From positions 62,001 to 126,000 of the forward strand of contig JAIVFJ010000127.1 of assembly GCA_025765615.1 (NCBI GenBank): a stretch of 64,000 bases of DNA. The letters are read 5' to 3'. Both the position numbers and the translations under genes were made by a program. The notes beneath the pieces were generated by a model. It made no database searches, was not told where the DNA came from, and was given only the letters and a program-made list of their open reading frames with translations. This DNA is from Zopfochytrium polystomum (taxonomy: Eukaryota > Chytridiomycota > Chytridiomycetes > Chytridiales > Chytridiaceae). This document shows, piece by piece, positions 31,853-41,630 of the stretch (its first letter is position 1; each line of letters opens with the position of its first letter).

Positions 31853-33565
31853 CTATTCATCCCCCGGCCAGCGCGTAAGAAACATGGCCAGCTCCTTCTG
31901 GAAACCCTTATCCACCAGTTCCATTAGATAGCGATTGAGTTTCAATCGCAGCAAATTCAGCCTTCCCTCCAGCATCGAGTTTCCCTTCAGGTCCGAGTAG
32001 TTGGTGATTTGGTACGGGAGTTGCGGCTGGTCCGGGACCTGATACTCCGGGTCGCTCATGAGCCTCTGGTACTGGCGAATCGCATCAATCGTGATGCTCG
32101 CCCCAAAGTCGAAAACGTGTGCGCGGAGAATAATGGTGGTGTGGAAAAACGCAAAGTCGTCGAACGTCCTTGAGACCCTAGTTACTGACGGCTTCGAACG
32201 CTGATCGGCGCGGGTTACGCTGATTGTGAAAATTGCATTATTCACGTGGCCTTCGCGAGCTGAAGCCTCATCGACTGCTGCGTAAATTATGGGCGCTTCG
32301 TTTGGATCGATTTTGAGTCGTTGAAGTTGGAAGTAGATTGGACTCGCCTCGACGCCACGCCCCGGTTTCAGTGTTCCGTAGTTGGTCGAAGAGTAGACTT
32401 TGGACTTCACTCTCGTTTTGCTGCTGCTGTTGTTTGTAGGCGCACCACCGCCATCGCTTATACCAGAAGAGTTGTTCCTGGATTCGCTTGTTATAGAAAT
32501 CTGCCGGCTGAGGGGCGCTTTCTGAGCGTCTTTGGTGTCTTCTAGAGAAGTGGATCTCGCGAATCGTTCGGGTATTGCTGGAACTGGAGGAATCGCCCTA
32601 TCAACAGAGTACAGAGTGGAAGCAAGGCCATCCGGAAATTCTTGAACGTCAAATTCGAGCCGCTCCAAAAGCTCCGAAAACCTCCTCGTGGAGTCCATAA
32701 TCGATAGCCTTTGGCTTGGAGCCTTTACAAAGCGAGAGGATCGGCGTTCTGGATGCTGCCGCTGCGGTGCTGGGGGTTGAGGGGTGGATTCAGGCGGTAA
32801 CTGAGGCGGGGGTGTTGGCTCCTGACGTGGATTGGTCTGAACGTTGTTCTCCTTTGCGTCGGATGCCTGGCTCACCGTGCCCTCATTCCGTTGCCGCTCA
32901 GTGACAGAGCTGGCGTTGCTGGTCTTTCTCAACACGCTCCGGCCGTCGTCTTCTTCGTGCCTTTCGTTAATAATAGTCGAACTGGCTTTGAATATATCGC
33001 CGTTAATGTCATCAAAGTCCCCGTCTTCATCGCGCGGCCGAACTTCGTCTGCGTCGGCCCGCCGCCGACTGAGGCTACTTTGTCTGGAGGAGGACCGTTC
33101 CGACATCTGCTTGCTGTGCGAGCTTTGCCTCGACGACGATCGCTCAGGAATGTCAAAGCGATCTCGTTGGAACTGATCTGGCCCCTGCGCTTGTTGGCCC
33201 CCTTGCGTCTCTTCCTGCAACCGCCGGCGCTCGAGCGCCTTTTGGCGTTCGGCGGCGATTGCCTTCCAATCTCGCGGTTCTTCGGAGGAGATCTTGCCCG
33301 GCTGAGGTCGCGGCTCTGGCCGGGGGTCGGTCGACGATCCGCCCCCACGGCGATTTGCGGGCAATGGATCCACCCGTTCGAACAGGTATGCGGGAACGAA
33401 GCCGCTGACGGCCCGGTCGGAGAAGGGGGTCGCATGGTGGTTGGAGACGAAGAACCTGTCCTCCTCCTCGTTGTAGTTGAGGACGTAGAACATTTGGCCC
33501 TTTCCAAAGGACAGGTAGTCTGGGGACGAGGCTTCATAATAGTCTATGGCGATGATCTTGTACAT
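31853..33565 (-). CDS. SH3-PX scaffold protein (Bem1/Scd2-like)
   Basis: Single open frame of 570 residues. An N-terminal SH3 domain (residues about 1-65) reads MYKIIAIDYYEASSPDYLSF, then YNEEEDRFFVSNHHATPF and VSGFVPAYLFERVD. A long Ser/Arg/Pro-rich region follows, with RSSSRQSSxSK repeats near 160-185. A C-terminal PX domain (about 425-570) contains FTISVTRADQ, VSRTFDDFAFFHTTIIL and MLEGRLNLLRLKLNRYLMEL. PX domains bind phosphoinositides, and the combination suggests a membrane-recruited polarity or NADPH-oxidase-type scaffold. Classical Bem1/Scd2 have two SH3 domains and a PB1 domain; neither the second SH3 nor a PB1 is seen. The Met at 33565 starts the SH3 exactly; an upstream Met (33604) would add a hydrophobic leader. 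Confidence 0.75.
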   Translation of the reverse strand: MYKIIAIDYYEASSPDYLSFGKGQMFYVLNYNEEEDRFFVSNHHATPFSDRAVSGFVPAYLFERVDPLPANRRGGGSSTDPRPEPRPQPGKISSEEPRDWKAIAAERQKALERRRLQEETQGGQQAQGPDQFQRDRFDIPERSSSRQSSHSKQMSERSSSRQSSLSRRRADADEVRPRDEDGDFDDINGDIFKASSTIINERHEEDDGRSVLRKTSNASSVTERQRNEGTVSQASDAKENNVQTNPRQEPTPPPQLPPESTPQPPAPQRQHPERRSSRFVKAPSQRLSIMDSTRRFSELLERLEFDVQEFPDGLASTLYSVDRAIPPVPAIPERFARSTSLEDTKDAQKAPLSRQISITSESRNNSSGISDGGGAPTNNSSSKTRVKSKVYSSTNYGTLKPGRGVEASPIYFQLQRLKIDPNEAPIIYAAVDEASAREGHVNNAIFTISVTRADQRSKPSVTRVSRTFDDFAFFHTTIILRAHVFDFGASITIDAIRQYQRLMSDPEYQVPDQPQLPYQITNYSDLKGNSMLEGRLNLLRLKLNRYLMELVDKGFQKELAMFLTRWPGDE

Positions 33566-34263
33566 GACGCCGACGAGGACCGAACGCGCGAGCCGAGCAA
33601 GCAAGGGGGAGCGGTCTCGGTCGGTGTGTGGACCTGGGGGTCCAGCAGGCTTTTTTGTCTCTGCTGTGTCAAAATTGGGTAATTTTTTTTTAAATTTTTC
33701 TCTTTTTCTGTTATTCCAAATTTTTTTTTCTTCCCTTTTTCTGTTTTGTAGTTTTTATCTTCATTTTTTTCTTTTGTGTGTGTGTGTGTGTTGCCTCATC
33801 GCAAAAACCGTGCACGATCGTGTTAATCCCCGCATCCGCAGCATCCTCGTCCTCCTGCTCCTGCTCCTCCTCCTCCTCCTCCTCCTGCTCCTCCTCCTCC
33901 TCCTCCTCCTCCTCCTCCTCATCATCATCATCATCATCGTCCCCTTCACCCCCTTCATCTCATCCATCATCATCGTCTTCGTCCTCCTCATCGGAGTCAG
34001 AAACGAGCGTGCGTCTGGACAAACAAGAACCGCTGCGGAGGAGGCAGGATCGCGTCTGCCAGCGGCGATCGTGCCATCCGCACGTCGTTGAGCGAGATTC
34101 TCCTACGGAGGGGGGGAGGATGGGTTTTCGCGGAATGCTTTGAAAGTGAGTGTTGAGTGAAATGGATGGATGGACGGAATTGGGGATGATGGAAGGAAGC
34201 GGAACACAACGAGGGAAGGTGGATGAAAGAAGAAAAAATTAAAAATAAAAATAAAACTTCCTC
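33566..34263. other. Low-complexity intergenic region
   Basis: Contains a CTC/CTG trinucleotide array at about 33843-33935 followed by ATC and TCC units, T runs near 33680-33770 and a short GT run at 33775-33790. No gene; the Ser, Leu and Arg runs translated here are microsatellite artefacts. Confidence 0.5.
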
Positions 34264-35522
34264 TCACTTTCGCCGGGTTTTCTTCACAACTTTAGAAGCT
34301 GGGACAAGGATGGACTCGCTGTCCGGCTCTGCGCTGTCGTTCGCTTGACCCTCGTCCTGAGCGGGCTGGACCGCGGAATCCTCCGCCCCGTCGTGATGCT
34401 GCTGTTGTTCCTCTCGTGCCTGCACGATTCTTTGCAGGGGAACCGGCCTGGAAAGCTGGCTCGCGCGGCCGGGCTCTCCTCCCACTCCAACGCTCTTTCG
34501 CGTCCGCAACCGCACCGGCTCCGGCGGTGACCCCGTCGTAGACGAGCTGTTGGGGCGAACAGACGTGCTCCCGCCTCCAGAGGGACGTCTCGCGTATCCG
34601 CCGCCGTGCGTGGGTCGACTCGACTCCGGTCGCGCCGAGGTGCTTGAGAACGGTCGAGAGCCAATGCCCGCCGCTCCGGCGGCTGGAACAGTCATCCACG
34701 CATCGCGAGTAACAACTCCGGAACTCTCCCCTCCCGCCCCTGCTCCTGCTGCAAGGCCAACTTTCATCGACGCGGTCCCACTTGAATCGACCGCTGCAGT
34801 TGCTGCCCCGCTCAGACCTCCAGCTGCCCCACCGCTCCGAAGCTGTAGCAAATGGCCGCTTTTCATCATTCCCACGGGATCGTCAATGAGGCTGTCAACT
34901 CCACAGAACAGTTCTGAGCGAAACATTCTGTTCAGCTCTGCCTCGACCAGCGAAGAGAAGGCGGGAAACTCAATCAGGGCGACAACGATTTTTTGGGTGA
35001 AAATGTAAATGTTCTGAATAAAAGCGGTAAGATCGAACGCGTCATTCAATTTTCCGATGGCAAACCTCAAAATACGCCCGCTCCTTCGCTGGTTCGACGC
35101 TGTTTCTCGAAATATGAAGAAGCAGAAAGCAATACGACCGTGCAAATTCTTGCAAGAACTTTGCTTTGTGCCGTCTGCACTCGTCCAATGAGCAAGTTAC
35201 GTCCCCAAAAATAGGTGTTTTGTTTCGAGCCGCCATGGAGTCCGCATGTGCAGACATCAAGGCATTTCCAGATGAAAGTCGCTCTAAATGCAGCGTTCGA
35301 GCAAACCATAGACTGTAGTGGGCGCCACTTGTCAGGAAGGAGTCGAATTCTTTGGACTGAACTATTTTCTTAAAGTTTCTTGTAATCTTTATGGTGGAGT
35401 GGGATATTGCTTCGCCTACGATAGAAAAAGCAAATCTCAGCGGGGTTGAATGCAATATAAATACCTTACGCTTCAGTTCGTTCAGATCTTTGCGTCGACC
35501 AGCAATCATCACGAAATTCCTT

Positions 35523-35555
<33 letters not shown>

Positions 35556-36133
35556 AGAAACTTTATTTCGACTGAAGGGAAAACTCAGCAAAAGAAGCAC
35601 CTTTGCTTGCGAGCCGAGAAATTCCTCAGATTGAGGCTATGCTCCGACGAAACCGACTTTCGAAGCTCGTCGTCCCGGTCCCGCAGTTGACCGAGGCCTG
35701 GCGTCGATTCCGCGAAATCGCTGCCGCCGCCGCCGCCGCCAGAGGAGTGGGAGGCCCCGCCATGACCCGCGCCCAGCCCGAGGGTCGAGACTTTGCGCGG
35801 CGCGGCCGCAGCCGCCGCCGTTGCCGCCGCCGGTTGGGTGCCGCCGCCGAATACGGCCGCCCCCGCGACCCCGCTTGCGCGCGGCGGAGACGTTCCCGTC
35901 GACGCGAAAGCCGCCGGCGGAGGCGGCCCCGCGGCGCCCGAGGCCGCGAGCGTCTGATCCAGCTGCGGGCTGTTTTGCTGTCGTTGGCCGCGATGGGCTC
36001 CGCGCGACGATCCGCCGGCCGGGGCGATTGGGGGTTTCGTTGAAATTAGAGCGGGAGCGGCGGCGGCCGGGACGGCTGAGGGCACCGCGGACTGAGGTAC
36101 TGCCGTAGTGGCAGAAGTTATTCTAGGCGCCAT
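34264..36133 (-). CDS. PPP1R36-like protein (putative PP1 regulatory subunit)
   Basis: Four exons (36133-35601, 35519-35470, 35415-35066, 35013-34264) close exactly to 560 residues. Both ends are disordered: an Ala/Pro/Gly-rich N-terminus (MAPRITSATTAVPQSA...) and a Ser/Arg-rich C-terminus ending SKVVKKTRRK. The conserved-looking middle (residues about 195-350) is helical: KKIVQSKEFDSFL, TCSLDECRRHKAKFLQEFAR, SYCFLLLHIS, ERAYFENIYIFTQKIVVALI and LVEAELNRMFRS. That order and the FE..YxFT....E.E..R.FRS pattern recall PPP1R36, a ciliary/sperm-associated PP1 inhibitor, recognised from memory. Introns have GTGCTT, GTAAGG and GTTTGC donors; the first contains a long A/T homopolymer (35523-35552). 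If the family call is wrong, the gene model still stands. Confidence 0.55.
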
Positions 36134-37364
36134 TTCGAGAGGAAAAATTTGGCGCGAATCGGTCGTGTCTCCAGTTCGGAACAACGGTATCGCGAGCGCT
36201 GGAGACCATGTATGTGCTTGGAGAGCTTGAAATCGACTATCTGTGGAACACAAGTTGATCGTATTGACACAAGCTACGACGGCGAGTGAGGCCAAAATGT
36301 TGCAAAATTCTTGGCCACGCCGACCGCCTGAGATTGCAAACAACCAGTTGCGATTGGTGAGCTTGACACTGGCTTCTGTATCTCTGGTGATGAGCCAGAC
36401 CAAGACAAATTAAAATGACTGTTACATTCAGCATGTGTTTAGTTGAGCTACGCGGCATAGTTCGACTTTATTCCATAAAACCAGTGCACTAAAAGCACTG
36501 TGTTTATGTCGACCTTTAAGCTCCTGAGCCCGCGATCTCTAGCTCTTAAAATGCCTAGTCGTGCAGCACAGCAGCGCTCTGCGGATATCTCCGAGTAGAG
36601 TTGAAGCGTCCCTGGTGCATGCAATGCCTCGAACGTGCGTTGACGCTCATGTCACTATGTCACTGGCGAAAACATGCTCCTTCAAGTCGCTTTTGCAGCA
36701 GCAACCATCTAACTATTGTTGAGTACGCCTTCACAATGGTTCAATTCCCGTTGCGGAAAAGCAAACAGCAGAAAGCAGAAAGTCGGTTTGTTGATCTTTT
36801 GGTGATTTCGCTTTGAATGCAGGAAATCGATATAGATTGCGCGGTTGGGGGCTCTGTCAACCAAACAAATATTTACACCAGATGTTGTGCAGCAAGCAAA
36901 ATAGCGAAGCAACACAGAAAGGAAAGGAGAGAAAAACGGAGGAAAGGAAAAGGGGCAGAAAGAGCATTATGAAAGACGGCAACTATGTGGTGCGTGAAGA
37001 ACAAACATGACATACGGTGGAGCTTTGAAGAGAATGAGAATGCTAGTCCCGTAAGGTTTATTCCCCATCCAAGTTGTACGTAAATTGTGTGCAGTCGCAA
37101 CGGCAAAACCTGTGGGGGTCCGTCTCCACCCTGTTCCTATGTGTACGAGGGGTCCTTCTCGAAGAAAACGATAAAGAAAACGAAACAGAAGAAAGAAAAA
37201 GAAAAAGAAAAAGAAAAAGAGAACAGAAAAGAAAGAAAGAAAGAAAGAAAGAAACTAAGAAAGAAAAGAAAGAAAGAAAGAGAAGAAGCATTCCTTGAAA
37301 AATCATCGCACCGTCAACCCCCCCCTCAATCTCCCTCCCTTCCGTTCGTTCCATAATCTTCACC
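36134..37364. other. Intergenic, PPP1R36-like and DBP5 divergent promoters
   Basis: 1.2 kb between two divergent genes. A GAAA-type purine tract covers about 37185-37290, directly upstream of the DBP5 start. Short frames at 36601-36816 and 36237-36458 show no motif. No repeat family or RNA gene was seen. Confidence 0.45.
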
Positions 37365-39394
37365 ATGGCGTCTCCACAGCCCGCACCGCCCGCAGCCACT
37401 GCTGGAGCAGGAGCTGCTGACACTGATCTGGCCACCGGCTGGGGCGCCTCGTCGACGACGGCGCAGCCACCCTCCTCCGAGCCGGCCTCGCCCTTCGCCG
37501 CCGCCGCCGCTCCTGCCTCCAACGTAGCCATCGGTTCCGCGGCGGCGGCGGCGGCGACGGCGGCGGCTCCCGCTCCCGGATCGGTCGTCGCGTCAGCCGT
37601 GCCCATCCCGCCCACACCCGTGTTCAATGACGACAAGGCTGCCTCCAACTGGGGCAAGCCCCCCGCAGTGACCAACCTCAATGCAAAAGGTGGTTGGGGC
37701 ACCTTTTCTCCCGTGCCCGTCCCGGGACCGCCTGCATCGCGACCGCTTCCTTCCGCGAGTCAAGGTACACCATACGTCCTAGAGCGAGCCATTTTTTCAA
37801 CTACACCCTGAATGAACCTTTCTGCTGCCAGATGCCACGCCCACGGCCGTGGCTAGTGTTACGGCAAAAATGGATTCGCTCACAACCGGTTCTGAAGAAG
37901 CCGAAGGCGACGAGCCGGCACCCGCCAAGAAGCATTCAAACCTGGTAGAAAGCTCCAGCGAAAACGTTGTCGAGGTCAAGCTCGCTGGATCACCCGGTGA
38001 AGCGGACCCAACAAACCCTCTGTACACTGGAATCTCCACCTTCGAAGCCTTGGGCCTCCACCCTGATCTCTTGAAGGGATTGTATGCCATGGGATTCACT
38101 CGCCCATCCAAGATTCAGGAAAAGGCGCTCCCCCTCTTGCTGGCAACTCCTCCTCGAAACATGGTCGGCCAATCTCAATCTGGCACGGGCAAGACTGCGG
38201 CGTTCGCCTTGACCATTCTCAGCCGAGTCGATCCGACCAGCCCGACTACTCAGGCAATCTGTCTAGCCCCTGCGCGTGAACTTGCTCGTCAGATTATGGA
38301 CGTTATTCGAGAAATGGGGAAATATACTTCTGTAACCTCTGCGTTCGCGATCAAGGACTCGGTGGAGCGGGGATCCGCCATAAACGCCCATATTGTTGTT
38401 GGCACCCCTGGTACGGTGACGGACCTAATCAAACGCCGCCAGCTTGATCCACGGAATGTGAAAATCTTTGTCCTGGACGAGGCGGACAACATGCTGGACC
38501 AGCAAGGCTTGGGCGACCAAAGCATTCGTGTCAAAACGTAGAGTGTCGATCACCTTTGTCCTTGATTCCATCTTCAGCTCCACTTACGCCGGTTAACCTT
38601 TGTCTCCAAATACCTAGCTTCATGCCGAGAACTTGCCAGATCATCCTCTTTTCCGCGACGTTCACAGAAGTTATAAGGCAGTTTGCAACTCGATTTGCCC
38701 CCAACGCGAATATGATATCGCTGAAGCGGGAGGAGTTGTCTGTTGACGGTATCCGCCAGCTTTACATGGACTGCAAGAACGAGCAGCACAAGACTGAGGT
38801 GCTGATGGCTATTTACGGGCTTCTTGTTGTTGGTCAGAGTATTATCTTTGTTAGGGTGAGTTGCGCGATCCTGGATCCGACTTTTTTTTCTCATTTCTTC
38901 AATGGTGCAGCGTAAAGACAAGGCTGAACAACTCACTCGTGAAATGAACCGCGAAGGCCATGCAGTCATTCTCCTTCATGGTGGCCTTGATTCTGTGGAA
39001 CGTGACCGCGCTATGGATGATTTCCGGAGCGGAAAGTGCAAAGTTCTGATCACCACAAACGTACTTGCCCGTGGAATCGATATCCTTCAAGTCAACCTTG
39101 TCATAAACTTTGACATGCCGCTGGACGCCGCGGGCAGACCGGACCCAGAAACTTACCTCCACAGGATTGGACGAACTGGCCGTTTCGGCAGGACTGGGGT
39201 GTCAATCAATTTTGTCCACGATCAACGCTCTTACGAGGAAATGAAGGCGATCGAGACGCATTTCGGGAGAGAAATCAAACGCGTACCAACTGATGATTGG
39301 GAGCAGATTCATCAGTACTTGAAGGTGAGGCGAGAAACGTTCCAGTCTTTTTTGATGTCTAAATCTCTATCGTTTCCAGAAAGCTGTGAAGTAG
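37365..39394 (+). CDS. DBP5: DEAD-box RNA helicase Dbp5/DDX19
   Basis: ATP-dependent RNA helicase that remodels mRNPs at the cytoplasmic side of the nuclear pore during mRNA export. Five exons (37365-37764, 37832-38537, 38618-38855, 38911-39324, 39380-39394) give 590 residues. Motifs in order: Q-motif [17 protein letters not shown] (about residue 220), motif [12 protein letters not shown] (about 247), [18 protein letters not shown], motif [12 protein letters not shown] (about 346), motif III FSATF (about 380), [15 protein letters not shown] [16 protein letters not shown], and motif [15 protein letters not shown] (about 532). The last exon has only five codons. Dbp5 normally has about 480 residues; the extra length is an Ala/Pro-rich N-terminus with GW-containing segments (NWGKPP, GGWGTF), as in other Dbp5 N-termini. 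Confidence 0.92.
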
Positions 39395-39543
39395 CTGAAT
39401 GTAGCGTTTCTGTGTAGCTTTTTGTCGTTTCGTTTATTTTCTGGGCGGAAATGCAATCAAACTTTCTGCAACATGATGAATTCTTGGGTGTATGATTTGA
39501 TGAGGGGTTTTTATTGGTTGCTTGTCCACTTAAAGTTCCTCAA

Positions 39544-41338
39544 TTACAGCTTTGACCGGGCGGCCGGATACACAGGAACAATAATCTTGCCAATATTTTT
39601 TCCGCTCTGCAATGGGCGAGTCAGCGTTAGAGCCCGCGATTACCCCATGCAAGTGTGAATCAAACCTGAAGAAGCTTGATCGCCGCGGGCACGTCCTCCA
39701 AAGATTTGAAGTTGCCCATGTCAATGCTGGGCTTGAGCTTGCCGCTTTGAACCATGCTGGCCATCTCGGCCATATGGGATGCAAAGTCCTAGTAGTGGAA
39801 CGGTAATTATTTTCCAAGCTCCGTGTTGGAACACCCATCGAACCTTTGCGTAGTGGTTCAGGAAGAAGCCGGTCACTGTCGAAGACTTGTTCAGCAGGTT
39901 CAGGGTGGGAACTTGGTCCTTCCAAACGTGCTTGAAAGAGTTGATGGGCCTTTTGACGACGGGAGCAAAGGCGGGGTGGAAAGGCACCAGCTATTAGTGG
40001 CACGAGTTTCGACCAGCACCACCCCCCCTCGCCCCTTTGAAAAAAGACGCGTCCCGCGGCTCACCCTCCCTCGTTCTTGTCCGAGTACACCGACATGGCG
40101 CCAATGACAATCATCCTTCCCTTCACAGCCAGCGCATTGAAGCAATCCTGGAACATCTGCCCGCCGACGCTCTCAAACACAATGTCGACGCCCTTGGGGT
40201 ACTCCTTCTTGAGCACGTCGCGCACGCTCTCCTTCTTGTAGTTGATCACGCGGTCGCACCCGAGCGCCTTGAGCGCAGACACCTTGTCGTCCGACGAGCA
40301 CGTCCCGATCACGTGGTTGCCCGCCAGCTTGGCCAGCTGCACCGCGATCTGGCCCGCGCCGCCCGCCGCCGCGGTCACGAGGACCGTTTCGCCCGTCGTC
40401 ATGCGGCCGTTGTTTTTGAGCGCTATCGAGGCTGTGAGCAACGCGAACGGAAGGAGAGGGGTGCGTGGAGCACGGTGTTAGAGCTCGGCAAAAATTTTCC
40501 GTTCAAGCTTGACAAAAAGCCCTAACGGAGCCGAGCGGGGCAAGAGGCGGACCTGTCAATCCCGACACCAGGAGGGCGAGGAACTCTGGGCGCGCCGACG
40601 GGACGGGGATGCACGAGCTAGCGCGCAGGGCGTGGCACTCTGCAAACGCGCCGTACCCCATGGCCAGCACGGTTTGGCCGACTTTGAGCTTTGTCACGCC
40701 CGGGCCGACGCCAATGACCTCTCCGACGGCTTTAAGCGGTTTGCGTTTATATCAAAATTGAAAGTCACAGTTAGCCAGATTGGAGCGCAGGAAACGAGAG
40801 TGCCTCCGCTTACACTCGAATCCGCAATCGAACGGGCTGATTTTGTTGTTTGAGATGAGGAGCGATCCGTTCGTACGCGCATGAATAAAAAAAAGGGGGG
40901 GGGGGGGGGGGGTGGAAGCAAGCGCCAATTAAGCACGGATTCGACTCGCAAATGAACGAAAGAGGCCGTACGGGCGGACGGAAGGATCGTAGCGGCCTGA
41001 CGCGAAAAAAAAAACGAAAAAGAACCAACAAAAAACAGCGATCAGTACGTGCACATCAAAGTATCCTCCGCCGCGAGCCCAACCCCCCTCTTTGGGCTCC
41101 CACTCCCTTTCCGTCATCTCTCCGCCCAAAACAGTCCAACTGGTCGGGGGGAATCCGCCATCGCGCGATGCTCACCGGCCGTGTAGTTTGTGTCGCTCGC
41201 ATTGATACCGACAAAGTGGTTCTTGACGACGACGAACCCCTTGGGGATGTCGCTCAGGAGCTTGCGCTCGTCCACCTCGACGAGCTTCGTGGCCGCTTCG
41301 AAGTCGTTGGAGAGCGTGTGGACAACGAACTTCTTCAT
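39544..41338 (-). CDS. PTGR3: Zinc-binding-dehydrogenase-family reductase, PTGR3/ZADH2-like, peroxisomal
   Basis: NADPH-dependent MDR-superfamily reductase closest to prostaglandin reductase 3/ZADH2, likely acting on enones or other lipid carbonyls. Eight exons (41338-41176, 40996-40972, 40836-40814, 40729-40553, 40431-40065, 39949-39844, 39788-39666, 39606-39544) total 348 residues. Two exons are only about 24 nt but rebuild the family segment [16 protein letters not shown]. Further motifs are [16 protein letters not shown], the nucleotide-binding [48 protein letters not shown] and [10 protein letters not shown]. The C-terminus [17 protein letters not shown] ends in SKL, a PTS1. Intron 2 contains an 18-nt G run (40895-40912). 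Zinc ligands are not apparent, as usual in this subgroup. Confidence 0.88.
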
Positions 41339-41630
41339 CTTGATGCTTTTTTTATTTTTATTTTTTTATTTTTTCTCGTTTGTCTTTGGGTGCGGATTCT
41401 GCCATCACGTGGGCAGTGACGACAACAGGCTCGCCATTGTGGAAACACTTTCCGCGTTTTCGAACTTCTCCAAGTGCTCAAGCTATTCCCTATCATGCTT
41501 CGCAGTCAACCCGACACTCAATGCACTGAAGGTCGCGCATATGGATATAGGTCAGGTCTGTGTGGCATTCAACTCACTCCCACTCTCCAAGGCCACACAT
41601 CGGTTTATTATATTATTATTGATTTGTTAA

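Noticed and set aside
36601..36816. 71-codon frame between PPP1R36-like and DBP5 genes
   Set aside because: No motif and no neighbouring exon; chance frame in AT-rich intergenic DNA.
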